From contig JADKEV010000003.1 in NCBI GenBank assembly GCA_016717855.1, forward strand, positions 124,001 through 188,000: a DNA stretch of 64,000 bases. The letters are read 5' to 3'. Origin of the DNA: Betaproteobacteria bacterium (GTDB lineage Bacteria; Pseudomonadota; Gammaproteobacteria; Burkholderiales; Casimicrobiaceae). Shown piece by piece: positions 54,118-63,176 of the stretch. The notes beneath the pieces were generated by a model. The model saw only the letters and a list, made by a program, of their open reading frames with translations. It had not been told where the DNA came from and did no database searches. The position numbers and the translations under genes are program-made. Within the stretch, counting starts at the first letter, position 1, and every line of letters starts with the position of its first letter.

Positions 54118-54408
54118 ATGATGGAAAATGGCTCGTCCTTCCCGGCCGGCGCCAAGGAGCCCGCGGTGATCGACGAGCGCAGCTGGGCGAGGCTGCGCTG
54201 GCGGTGCCGGCGCGGAATGCTGGAGAACGACATTGTCCTGGCGCGGTACCTGGACAAGACGGCCGGCGCGATCGGCGAGCAGGAGCTGGCCGCGCTGGAC
54301 CAATTGCTGGACATGAACGACAACGAACTTTGGGATCTCCTGTCCGGAAGGACGGAGCCCAGCGACGAAAAGCTGCAGTGTCTGGTGCGGCAGCTGCGCA
54401 GCGCGTGA
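54118..54408 (+). CDS. sdhE: SdhE FAD assembly factor
   Basis: A 96-residue protein of the SdhE/CptB (DUF339) family, which promotes covalent FAD attachment to SdhA. The signature RLRWRCRRGMLENDIVLARYLD is split here by the usual RGM-E core (RRGMLENDI), followed by LLDMNDNELWDLL. It is 34 bases downstream of sdhB, as expected. Two adjacent ATGs (54118, 54121) could start it. Confidence 0.92.
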   Translation: MMENGSSFPAGAKEPAVIDERSWARLRWRCRRGMLENDIVLARYLDKTAGAIGEQELAALDQLLDMNDNELWDLLSGRTEPSDEKLQCLVRQLRSA

Positions 54409-54463
54409 GCGTGCAGACCCACAGGTCATTAACCAGTTTCAGTGCACAGAGCGGAGAGCGGAT

Positions 54464-55771
54464 ATGAATACCCCCGGCAAGACCAAGTCAGCAACCCTGA
54501 GTTTCAACGACGGCTCGCCTTCCCTTGAGTTCCCGATCATGCCGGGAACCATCGGGCCGGAGGTGATCGACATCAAGACCCTGTACGGCAAGTCCGGCAA
54601 GTTCACCTACGACCCGGGCTTCCTGTCCACTGCCTCCTGCAATTCGACCATCACCTACATCGACGGCGACAAGGGCGAGCTGATGTACCGCGGCTATCCG
54701 ATCGAGCAGCTCGCGGCGCACTGCGACTTCCTCGAGACCTGCCACCTGCTGCTCAACGGCAACCTGCCCAATGTCGAGGAGAAGAAGAAATTCAGCGAGC
54801 TGGTGATGCACCACACGATGGTGCACGAGCAGATGCAGTTCTTCCTGCGCGGCTTCCGCCGCGACGCGCACCCGATGGCCGTGCTGACCGGGATGGTCGG
54901 CGCGATGTCGGCGTTCTATCACGACTCGCTGGACATCACCGACAAGCCTTCGCGCGAAGTCTCCGCGATCCGCCTGATCGCCAAGATGCCGACGCTGGTT
55001 GCGATGAGCTACAAGTACAACCAGGGCCAGCCGTTCATCTATCCGCGCAACGACCTTTCCTACACCGCCAACTTCATGCGGATGATGTTCGCCACGCCGT
55101 GCGAGGACTACAAGGTCAACGACGTGCTGGTGCGCGCGCTGGACCGCATTTTCATCCTGCACGCCGACCATGAACAGAATGCGTCGACGTCGACGGTGCG
55201 GCTGGCCGGATCCAGCGGCGCCAATCCGTTCGCCTGCATCGCGGCCGGCACCGCCTGCCTGTGGGGGCCCGCGCACGGCGGCGCCAACGAGGCGGCGCTC
55301 AACATGCTTGGCCAGATCGGCGACGTGTCGAAGATCGGCGAGTTCGTCGCCAAGGTCAAGGACAAGAACTCCGGCGTCAAGCTGATGGGCTTCGGCCATC
55401 GCGTGTACAAGAATTACGATCCGCGCGCGAAGCTGATGCGCGAGACCTGCTACGAAGTGCTCAACGAGCTGGGCCTGCACGATGACAAGCTGTTCAAGCT
55501 GGCGATGGCGCTGGAGAAGATCGCGCTGGAAGACGACTACTTCGTCTCGCGCAAGCTGTATCCGAACGTGGACTTCTATTCCGGCATCGTGCAGCGCGCG
55601 CTGGGCATCCCGGTGCCGCTGTTCACCGCCATCTTCGCGCTGGCCCGCACCGTCGGCTGGATCGCGCAGTGGAACGAGATGATCAGCGATCCCGAGCAGA
55701 AGATCGGCCGGCCGCGCCAGTTGTACGTGGGTGAACCCAAGCGCGACGTGGTGCCGCTGGACAAGCGTTAA
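54464..55771 (+). CDS. gltA: Citrate synthase (type II)
   Basis: A 435-residue hexameric-type citrate synthase. Catalytic histidines lie in ILHADHEQNASTSTVRL, WGPAHGGANEAAL and MGFGHRVYKNYDPR, and the catalytic aspartate in VDFYSGIVQRALG. It has the N-terminal domain of NADH-regulated proteobacterial enzymes, unlike the shorter PrpC. ATG 54464 follows GGAGAG. It ends the sdh block; a strong terminator follows. Confidence 0.96.
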   Translation: MNTPGKTKSATLSFNDGSPSLEFPIMPGTIGPEVIDIKTLYGKSGKFTYDPGFLSTASCNSTITYIDGDKGELMYRGYPIEQLAAHCDFLETCHLLLNGNLPNVEEKKKFSELVMHHTMVHEQMQFFLRGFRRDAHPMAVLTGMVGAMSAFYHDSLDITDKPSREVSAIRLIAKMPTLVAMSYKYNQGQPFIYPRNDLSYTANFMRMMFATPCEDYKVNDVLVRALDRIFILHADHEQNASTSTVRLAGSSGANPFACIAAGTACLWGPAHGGANEAALNMLGQIGDVSKIGEFVAKVKDKNSGVKLMGFGHRVYKNYDPRAKLMRETCYEVLNELGLHDDKLFKLAMALEKIALEDDYFVSRKLYPNVDFYSGIVQRALGIPVPLFTAIFALARTVGWIAQWNEMISDPEQKIGRPRQLYVGEPKRDVVPLDKR

Positions 55772-55785
55772 GCAGGACCAAGCCG

Positions 55786-55820
55786 CCGGGGGCACGCTTG
55801 TGTGCCCCCGGTATTTTTTT
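55786..55820 (+). terminator. Intrinsic terminator after gltA
   Basis: Ten-base perfect stem CCGGGGGCAC / GTGCCCCCGG with a six-base loop, followed by TA and seven Ts. It separates the sdh-gltA unit from odhA-odhB-lpdA. Confidence 0.93.
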
Positions 55821-55857
55821 GTGTGCCTGGACGTGTCCGGCGCCAAGGGGATAGAGC

Positions 55858-58704
55858 ATGAGCATGATGGAAGAGTTGGTCGGCACGTCGACCCTGTTCG
55901 GGGGCAACATGCCGTTCATCGAGGAGCAGTACGAGCGTTACCTCGCCGACCCGGCGAGCGTCGGCGAATCGTGGCGCGCGTACTTCGACAAGCTGCGCAA
56001 CGGTGCCGCCGACGTGGCGCACGCCCCCGTCATCGACTCGTTCGTCCGGCTGGCGAAGGAGCGCAAGGCCGTGGTGCTCGTCGCCGACGTGGAGATGGCG
56101 CAAAAGGAAGCCAGCGTCGCGCTGATGGAACTGCGCTACCGGGTGGTCGGCAACCGGCTGGCCGACGTGGATCCGCTGGGACGCGCGGAAAAGCCCTACC
56201 TGCCGGAGCTCGATCCGAAGACGTACGGGCTGACCAGCGCCGACATGGACGTCGAGTTCAGCTCGAACCTCGCCGGTGGTCCGCCGCGGCAGAAGCTGCG
56301 CGACCTCGTCGCCGCGCTGCGCGAAACGTATTGCGGCAAGCTGGGCGCGGAGTACATGCACATCACCGACACCGAGAAGCGGGTCTGGCTGCAGAACCGG
56401 CTCGAATCGGTGCGCTCGCGCCCGAACTACGACGCGGCGATGAAGCGGCACATCCTCGAGCGGCTGACCGCGGCCGAGACGCTGGAAAAGTACCTGCACA
56501 CCAAGTACGTCGGACAGAAGCGCTTTTCCGGCGAAGGCGGCGAAGCGATGATCCCGATGCTCGATCACCTGCTCCAGCGCGCCGGCGCCCAGGGCGTCCA
56601 GGAGTCGGTGATCGGCATGGCGCACCGGGCCCGGCTGGACGTGCTGGTCAACACTTTCGGTAAATTGCCTTCCGAACTGTTCGCCGAATTCGAAGGCAAG
56701 TACGACACGACGCTCTCGGCAGGCGACGTCAAGTACCACAAGGGGTTCTCGTCCGATGTCACGACCCCGGGCGGGCCGATGCACCTGTCGCTGGCGTTCA
56801 ATCCGTCGCACCTGGAAATCGTCAATCCGGTCGTCGAGGGCTCGGTGCGCGCCCGGCAGGACCGCCGCGGGGATACCGCGGGCGCGCAGGTGATGCCCAT
56901 TCTGATTCACGGCGACGCGGCGATCGCGGGCCAGGGCGTGGTCATGGAGACGCTCAACCTCGCGCAGACGCGCGGCTACCGGACCGGCGGCACGTTCCAC
57001 ATCATCGTCAACAACCAGATCGGCTTCACCACTTCCGACCCGCGCGACACGCGCGGCACCACGTACTGCTCCGACGTGGCGAAGATGATCGAGGCGCCGA
57101 TCTTCCACGTCAACGGCGACGATCCGGAGACCTGCCTGCTGGCGACCGAGATCGCGATGGATTACCGGACCCTGTACAAGCAGGACGTCGTGATCGACCT
57201 GGTGTGCTTCCGCCGCCTCGGCCACAACGAGCAGGACGAGCCGATGGTCACGCAGCCGCTGATGTACAAGAAGATCAATGCCCACCCGGGCACCCGCAAG
57301 CTCTACGCGGACCAGCTGGTCCGGGAAGGCGTGATCACCGAGGCGGACGCGGCCCGGATGATCGAGGACTACCGCGCGGCGCTGGACAAGGGGTTTCACA
57401 CCAACAAGACCATCCTGTCGAACTACAAGCCGCCGCATTCGATCGACTGGGGCTCGTTCATGGGCCGGCGCTGGACCGACCAGGTGGACACCGGCGTGCC
57501 GCCGCGCAACCTGAAGGCGATGGCGAAGAAGCTCACCGACGTTCCGGCCGGCTTCACGCTGCACTCGCGCGTGGCGAAGATCGTCGCCGACCGGCGCGCG
57601 ATGGGCGAGGGGAAGATCCCGCTCGACTGGGGGATGGCGGAGAACCTCGCCTACGCGACGCTGCTCGACAACGGGTTCGGCGTGCGGATTTCCGGCCAGG
57701 ACTGCGCGCGCGGCACGTTCTTCCATCGCCACGCCGTGTGGCACGACCAGAACCGCGAAAAGTGGGACAGCGGCACCTGGACGCCGCTGCAGCATGTCAA
57801 GGACGGGCAGCCCTCTTTCGAGGTCTACGATTCGGTGCTCTCGGAGGAGGCCGTGCTGGGTTTCGAGTACGGCTATACGACGTCCGAGCCCAACAAGCTG
57901 GTCGTCTGGGAAGCCCAGTTCGGCGACTTCGCCAACGGCGCGCAAGTCGTGATCGACCAGTTCATCGCCTCGGGCGAGGTCAAGTGGGGCCGGATCTGCG
58001 GGCTGGTGCTGCTGCTGCCCCACGGCTACGAGGGGCAGGGGCCCGAGCACTCGTCGGCGCGGCCCGAGCGCTTTCTGCAACTCTGCGCCGAGCACAACAT
58101 GCAGGTGTGCGTGCCGTCCAACGCCGCGCAGATCTTCCACCTGCTGCGGCGGCAGATGGTGCGCCAGTACCGGAAACCGCTGATCGTGATGTCGCCCAAG
58201 AGCCTGCTGCGGCACAAGGATGCCGGCTCGCCGCTGGACGATCTCGCCGCCGGCCGTTTCAGGAACGTGATCGGCGAAGTCGACAAGATGACGGCCAGGA
58301 ACGTCCGGCGCGTAATCTTCTGCAGCGGCAAGGTCTACTACGACCTGCTGGCGTATCGCCGCGAACAGAAGATCGCCGACGTCGCGATCCTGCGCATCGA
58401 GCAGCTATACCCGTTCCCGCACGACGATTTCATCGCGCAGCTGAAGAAGTTCCCGAACGCCAGGGATCTTGTATGGTGCCAGGAGGAGCCGCAGAACCAG
58501 GGCGCCTGGTACCGGATGCGCGCATACTTGCGCGACGACATGCAGAAGCTGGGTTTTCCGAAGAAGCTGTTCTACGCCGGCCGTCCGGTGTCCGCATCGC
58601 CCGCCGTGGGCTATGCCTCCTGGCACGCGAAGCAGCAGAAGGAACTGGTCGAGGCGGCGTTCGGCAGCAAGCTCACCACCGGCGAGATCGTGACGTCGAT
58701 CTAG
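55858..58704 (+). CDS. odhA: 2-oxoglutarate dehydrogenase E1 component
   Basis: A 948-residue thiamine-diphosphate enzyme decarboxylating 2-oxoglutarate. N-terminal E2-binding segment NMPFIEEQYERYLADPASVGE, substrate/ThDP segments RFSGEGGEAMIPML and GMAHRARLDVLVN, the HVNGDDPE metal site, and the C-terminal WCQEEPQNQGAWY. Full length. A second ATG six bases in (55864) is possible. It begins 38 bases after the gltA terminator, so its promoter must be in or before that short gap. Confidence 0.96.
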   Translation: MSMMEELVGTSTLFGGNMPFIEEQYERYLADPASVGESWRAYFDKLRNGAADVAHAPVIDSFVRLAKERKAVVLVADVEMAQKEASVALMELRYRVVGNRLADVDPLGRAEKPYLPELDPKTYGLTSADMDVEFSSNLAGGPPRQKLRDLVAALRETYCGKLGAEYMHITDTEKRVWLQNRLESVRSRPNYDAAMKRHILERLTAAETLEKYLHTKYVGQKRFSGEGGEAMIPMLDHLLQRAGAQGVQESVIGMAHRARLDVLVNTFGKLPSELFAEFEGKYDTTLSAGDVKYHKGFSSDVTTPGGPMHLSLAFNPSHLEIVNPVVEGSVRARQDRRGDTAGAQVMPILIHGDAAIAGQGVVMETLNLAQTRGYRTGGTFHIIVNNQIGFTTSDPRDTRGTTYCSDVAKMIEAPIFHVNGDDPETCLLATEIAMDYRTLYKQDVVIDLVCFRRLGHNEQDEPMVTQPLMYKKINAHPGTRKLYADQLVREGVITEADAARMIEDYRAALDKGFHTNKTILSNYKPPHSIDWGSFMGRRWTDQVDTGVPPRNLKAMAKKLTDVPAGFTLHSRVAKIVADRRAMGEGKIPLDWGMAENLAYATLLDNGFGVRISGQDCARGTFFHRHAVWHDQNREKWDSGTWTPLQHVKDGQPSFEVYDSVLSEEAVLGFEYGYTTSEPNKLVVWEAQFGDFANGAQVVIDQFIASGEVKWGRICGLVLLLPHGYEGQGPEHSSARPERFLQLCAEHNMQVCVPSNAAQIFHLLRRQMVRQYRKPLIVMSPKSLLRHKDAGSPLDDLAAGRFRNVIGEVDKMTARNVRRVIFCSGKVYYDLLAYRREQKIADVAILRIEQLYPFPHDDFIAQLKKFPNARDLVWCQEEPQNQGAWYRMRAYLRDDMQKLGFPKKLFYAGRPVSASPAVGYASWHAKQQKELVEAAFGSKLTTGEIVTSI

Positions 58705-58735
58705 GTCCTTCGCCACCATTCGAGTCGAGAGAATC

Positions 58736-60010
58736 ATGCTAGTTGAAGTCAAAGTTCCGCAACTCTCGGAGTCCGTCTCCGAAGCCACGCTGGTCTCGTG
58801 GCATAAGAAGGCCGGCGAGTTCGTCAGTCGCGACGAAAACCTGATCGACATCGAGACCGACAAGGTCGTGCTGGAAACGCCGGCGCCGGAGTCGGGGGTG
58901 CTCAAGTCGATCGCCAGGCCCAACGGGTCGTCGGTGACCAGCAATGAACTGATCGCCATCATCGACACCGACGCGAAGCCGGCGGCGGACGCGCCTGCCA
59001 CCGCGGCGCCGGCCGCCAGGGAAACCGCACCGCCTACGGCCGCCACGGTGCCGCCGCCGACACGGGCGACCGCCGCCGCCGTCGCGCTGCCGGCGGCGCG
59101 CAAGATGATGACCGAGCAGCGGGTCGACCCGGCGAGCGTCGAGGGCACGGGCCGCGGCGGCCGCGTGACCAAGGGCGACGTGCTGGCTGCGCTGGAGCCG
59201 AAGCCCATGGCTGCGGCGGCTGCCGCGACGCCGGCCGGGGGCAGGACACCGGCGCCGGCCGCACCTCTGGCGCCGCCGCCCATGGCACAGCTCTCCGCCA
59301 GCCTGTCGGGCCGTCCCGAGCAGCGCGTGCCGATGTCGCGGCTGCGCCAGCGCGTGGCCGAGCGGCTGGTGCAATCGCAGGCGACCGCCGCGATACTGAC
59401 CACGTTCAACGAAGTGAACATGCAGCCGGTCATCGACCTGCGCAACCGCTACAAGGAGCGTTTCGAGAAGGAGCACGGCGTCAAGCTCGGCTTCATGTCC
59501 TTCTTCGTCAAGGCCGCCGTGCATGCGCTGAAAAAGTACCCGGTGGTCAATGCCTCGATCGACGGCGCCGACATCGTGTACCACGGCTACTTCGACATCG
59601 GCATCGCGGTCGGCTCGCCGCGCGGCCTGGTGGTCCCCATCCTGCGCGACGCCGACCAGAAGTCGCTGGCCGCGATCGAAAAGGACATCGCGGACTTCGG
59701 CAAGCGCGCGGGCGAAGGCAAGCTCACGATCGAGGAACTCACCGGCGGCACGTTCTCGATTTCCAACGGCGGCGTCTTTGGCTCGATGCTCTCGACGCCC
59801 ATCATCAACCCGCCGCAGTCGGCGATCCTCGGCGTCCATGCGACGAAGGAACGCCCGGTTGCCGAGAACGGCCAGGTCGTGATCCGGCCGATCAACTACC
59901 TGGCGCTGTCCTACGACCACCGGATCATCGACGGCCGCGAGGCGGTGCTCTCGCTGGTGGCGATGAAGGAAGCACTAGAGGATCCGGCGCGGATGCTGCT
60001 GGAGCTGTGA
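58736..60010 (+). CDS. odhB: Dihydrolipoyl succinyltransferase (E2)
   Basis: A 424-residue E2 with one lipoyl domain (lipoyl lysine K43 in IETDKVVLE), an Ala/Pro-rich linker, a peripheral-subunit-binding domain near 117-150 (KMMTEQRVDPASVEGTGRGG) and a catalytic domain with H395 and D399 (SYDHRIIDGR). The core of the 2-oxoglutarate dehydrogenase complex. It starts 31 bases after odhA. Confidence 0.95.
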   Translation: MLVEVKVPQLSESVSEATLVSWHKKAGEFVSRDENLIDIETDKVVLETPAPESGVLKSIARPNGSSVTSNELIAIIDTDAKPAADAPATAAPAARETAPPTAATVPPPTRATAAAVALPAARKMMTEQRVDPASVEGTGRGGRVTKGDVLAALEPKPMAAAAAATPAGGRTPAPAAPLAPPPMAQLSASLSGRPEQRVPMSRLRQRVAERLVQSQATAAILTTFNEVNMQPVIDLRNRYKERFEKEHGVKLGFMSFFVKAAVHALKKYPVVNASIDGADIVYHGYFDIGIAVGSPRGLVVPILRDADQKSLAAIEKDIADFGKRAGEGKLTIEELTGGTFSISNGGVFGSMLSTPIINPPQSAILGVHATKERPVAENGQVVIRPINYLALSYDHRIIDGREAVLSLVAMKEALEDPARMLLEL

Positions 60011-60029
60011 TGGTCGGCGCACTTGACGC

Positions 60030-60097
60030 GATGGGTTACGTCGCGCGTGCCGGCTGCCTTTCTGCGAGCGCTGCTTCGTTGCGCGCCTAACCCATCC
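60030..60097. repeat. Longer palindromic element related to the dispersed repeat
   Basis: Inverted ends GATGGGTTA and TAACCCATC enclose about 50 bases with inner complementary segments (GTCGCGCG / CGCGC). It lies in the 100-base gap between odhB and lpdA and resembles the 28-base family only at its ends. Confidence 0.65.
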
Positions 60098-60110
60098 TAC
60101 GGGAGCTTTA

Positions 60111-61544
60111 ATGGCCAATCAATTCGACGTAGTGGTGATCGGCGGCGGTCCCGGCGGCTACGTGGCGGCGATCCGCGCCGCGCAGCTCGGCTTCAAGGTC
60201 GCCTGCATCGACGCGTGGGTCCGCAACGGCAAGCCCAGTCTGGGCGGGACCTGCGTGAACGTCGGCTGCATCCCGTCCAAGGCGCTGCTGCAGTCGTCCG
60301 AGAACTATCACGCAGCCGGGCACGAGTTCGCGAAGCACGGCATCGGCATCCAGGGGCTGACGATCGACGTGGCCGCGATGCAGAAACGCAAGGACGGCAT
60401 CGTCGACCAGCTGACCGCCGGCGTCCAGTACCTGTTCAAGAAGAACAAGGTCACGCAGTTCCACGGCCTGGGCAGCTTCTCGGCCCGGATCGAAGGCGGC
60501 TGGCAGATCAAGGTCGCCTGCCATGACGGCGGCGCCGAGGAAGTGATGGCGACGAACGTGATCGTCGCGACCGGATCGGTGCCGCGGCAGCTGCCCGGGG
60601 CCACGATCGACAACAAGCTCGTCTGCGACAACGAAGGCGCGCTGGCCATGGCCGCAGTTCCGGCCCGGCTCGGCGTCGTCGGCGCCGGCGTGATCGGACT
60701 GGAACTGGGCAGCGTGTGGAAGCGCCTGGGTTCGGCGGTGACCGTGCTCGAGGCGCTGCCGGAGTTCCTGGGCGCGGCCGACGAGCAGATCGCGAAGGAA
60801 GCGCGGAAGATCTTCACCCGCGATACGGGGCTAGACATCCAGACGGGCGTCAACATCACGAAGGTGGCCGCCGGCAAGAAGGGCGTGGCGGTCGACTACA
60901 CCGACGCCGCCGGCAAGGCACAGAGCGCCACGTTCGACCGGCTGATCGTTGCCATCGGCAGGGTGCCGACCACCGCCGGGCTCAATGCGGAAGGCGTGGG
61001 CCTCGCGCTCGACGCGCGCGGCTTCGTTGCCGTCGACGGCGACTGCCGGACCAATCTGCCGGGCGTCTGGGCGGTGGGCGACGTCGTGCGCGGGCCGATG
61101 CTCGCGCACAAGGCGGAAGAAGAGGGCGCCGCCGTCGCGGAGCGCATCGCCGGCCAGCACGGGCACGTGGACTTCAATACCGTGCCCTGGGTCATCTACA
61201 CCTCGCCCGAGATTGCCTGGGTCGGCAAGACCGAGCAGGCGCTCAAGGCCGAAGGTGTCGCCTATCGGGCCGGCAGCTTTCCGTTTTCGGCCAACGGCCG
61301 CGCCAAGGCGCTGGGCGACCAGCGCGGGCTGGTGAAATTCCTGGCCGACGCCGCGACCGACCGGATACTCGGCGTGCACATGATCGGGCCGCTGGTCTCC
61401 GAGCTGATCGCCGAGGCCGCGGTCGCGATGGAGTTCGGCGCGGCGGCCGAGGACATCGCGCGCATCTGCCACGCGCATCCGTCGCTCTCCGAGGTTGTGC
61501 ACGAGGCCGCGATGGCGGTGGAGAAGCGGAGCATCCATATCTGA
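60111..61544 (+). CDS. lpdA: Dihydrolipoyl dehydrogenase (E3)
   Basis: A 477-residue flavoprotein reoxidising the lipoyl groups of E2. FAD motif VIGGGPGGYVAA, redox-active disulfide C48/C53 (GGTCVNVGCIPSK), NAD motif VGAGVIGLELG, and the catalytic His-Glu pair in CHAHPSLSEVVHEA. It follows odhB and completes the odhAB-lpd set. Its ATG at 60111 is preceded by GGGAGC. Confidence 0.96.
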   Translation: MANQFDVVVIGGGPGGYVAAIRAAQLGFKVACIDAWVRNGKPSLGGTCVNVGCIPSKALLQSSENYHAAGHEFAKHGIGIQGLTIDVAAMQKRKDGIVDQLTAGVQYLFKKNKVTQFHGLGSFSARIEGGWQIKVACHDGGAEEVMATNVIVATGSVPRQLPGATIDNKLVCDNEGALAMAAVPARLGVVGAGVIGLELGSVWKRLGSAVTVLEALPEFLGAADEQIAKEARKIFTRDTGLDIQTGVNITKVAAGKKGVAVDYTDAAGKAQSATFDRLIVAIGRVPTTAGLNAEGVGLALDARGFVAVDGDCRTNLPGVWAVGDVVRGPMLAHKAEEEGAAVAERIAGQHGHVDFNTVPWVIYTSPEIAWVGKTEQALKAEGVAYRAGSFPFSANGRAKALGDQRGLVKFLADAATDRILGVHMIGPLVSELIAEAAVAMEFGAAAEDIARICHAHPSLSEVVHEAAMAVEKRSIHI

Positions 61545-61579
61545 GGCGGCGACGGCGGCGCGCAAGACACTCGCCCGCA

Positions 61580-61607
61580 GGATGGGTGGAGCGCAGCGAT
61601 ACCCATC
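61580..61607. repeat. Dispersed palindromic repeat copy
   Basis: A full 28-base copy 35 bases downstream of lpdA, in the same orientation as the copies after frmA. Confidence 0.88.
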
Positions 61608-61692
61608 GCGTCAACACGGGAACGCATGCATGTATGATGCCGGCGCACAAGCAGCGCCCGCGCCAACCCGCTCGTTCGTGCCGATCCGGCGA

Positions 61693-61750
61693 GATGGGCA
61701 TCGCTGCGCTCCACCCGCCATCGATGGGTATCGCTTCGCTCCACCCATCC
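61693..61750. repeat. Two adjacent dispersed palindromic repeats, inverted to the one at 61580
   Basis: A diverged copy at 61693-61722 abuts a good copy at 61723-61750, just before zapE. With the copy at 61580 they form an inverted pair around about 85 bases, like the arrangement at 9091/9215. Confidence 0.8.
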
Positions 61751-61769
61751 TACGAAAGTGTCGAGTTTC

Positions 61770-62990
61770 ATGCGCGACAGTGTTTACGAAAGCGAAGACC
61801 TGCCGCCGCTGCCGCCCATAGGCGGGGGCAGCGTCTTCGATTCCACCGAGTACACCGAGCCCGCGAAGCGATTGGCGGCGACGGTGGCGGAGTTGTACCG
61901 GGAGACGCTGGAGCGGCGCGGGTTCGTCGCCGACGACGCGCAATACGCCGCGGTGCTGCGGCTGCAGCGCGTGTACGAGGAATGGATGGCGTACAAGGAA
62001 CGGCGTTCGTCGGCGCTGCGGCGCCTGGTCGTGCGCCCCCCGCTGCCGCGCGGGGTCTACCTGTGGGGAGGCGTGGGGCGCGGCAAGAGCTTCCTGCTGG
62101 ACAGCTTCTACCTGACGCTGCCGGTCACCCGCAAGCGACGCGTCCATTTCCACCACTTCATGCGCGACGTGCACCGGGAGATGGACACGCTCAAGGGCAC
62201 CACCGACCCGCTGGACGCGGTCGCGGCACGGATCGCCACGCGCTACCGGCTGATCTGTTTCGACGAGTTCCACGTCAACGACATCGCCGACGCGATGATC
62301 CTGGGCCGGCTGCTGAGGAAGACGATGGACCGCGGTGTCGTCTTTTACATGACCTCCAACTACCATCCGGACGAGCTTTATCTGCACGGTCTCAAGCGCG
62401 AGAATTTCCTGCCGACGATCGCGCTCATCCGGGAGCGGCTGGACGAGGTCAACGTCGACAGCGGCATCGACTACCGGCTGCGCACGCTCGAGCAGGTGCA
62501 GGTCTACCACACGCCGCCGGGGCCGGCCGCCGAGGCGGCGCTGCTCGCGACGTTCCGGCGCATCGCCGACGTCGAGGAGGAACATCACGAACTCGATGTC
62601 GAGGGACGCGTGATTCCCTACCGGCATCGCGCGGGCGGTGTGGTCTGGTTCGAGTTCAGCGTGCTGTGCGGCCACGGCCGCTCGCAGTTGGACTACCTCG
62701 ACCTCGCCAAGCGCTTTCATTCGGTCATCGTTTCCGGGGTGCCGCGCTTCGACGATGCGAACCGCGACGCGTTGCGCCGCTTCACGCTGCTGGTCGACGT
62801 GTTCTACGAAAGCCGGATCAAGCTCATCCTGTCCGCGGCGGTGCCGGTCGAGCAGTTGCTCGCGCTCGACCCCGACGGCGTCGACAGCCGCTTCAAGGCG
62901 ATGCTGTTCGAGTTCTCCCGGACCTCGAGCCGCCTGGCCGAGATGCAGGCCCGCGAGTACATGCTCGCGGCCCGGATCCGCCCGGGCTAA
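61770..62990 (+). CDS. zapE: AFG1-family ATPase, cell division protein ZapE
   Basis: A 406-residue P-loop ATPase. Walker A GGVGRGKS at 100-107, Walker B LICFDEFHVND, and sensor-like FYMTSNYHPDELY. The family signature segments RVHFHHFMRDVH and VSGVPRFDDANRDALRRF are present. In E. coli ZapE modulates FtsZ ring dynamics. ATG 61770 is chosen; a GTG at 61758 directly after the repeat would add four residues. Confidence 0.93.
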   Translation: MRDSVYESEDLPPLPPIGGGSVFDSTEYTEPAKRLAATVAELYRETLERRGFVADDAQYAAVLRLQRVYEEWMAYKERRSSALRRLVVRPPLPRGVYLWGGVGRGKSFLLDSFYLTLPVTRKRRVHFHHFMRDVHREMDTLKGTTDPLDAVAARIATRYRLICFDEFHVNDIADAMILGRLLRKTMDRGVVFYMTSNYHPDELYLHGLKRENFLPTIALIRERLDEVNVDSGIDYRLRTLEQVQVYHTPPGPAAEAALLATFRRIADVEEEHHELDVEGRVIPYRHRAGGVVWFEFSVLCGHGRSQLDYLDLAKRFHSVIVSGVPRFDDANRDALRRFTLLVDVFYESRIKLILSAAVPVEQLLALDPDGVDSRFKAMLFEFSRTSSRLAEMQAREYMLAARIRPG

Positions 62991-63176
62991 GCATGGTGAA
63001 TCGGGGGCGCGACCTCTCCGATCCGCGTAGTGCGGATGGTTTGACATGGATCAACCGCCGCCGCGCATCGACTTCCATCCCGGGCACAGGCGCGCTGTAC
63101 AATTTCCGGCGAACGCCGCCTGCGGGACCATCGTGCGCGGCGCGCCGGACACTGCCGGACAACCGAGGAGAACACC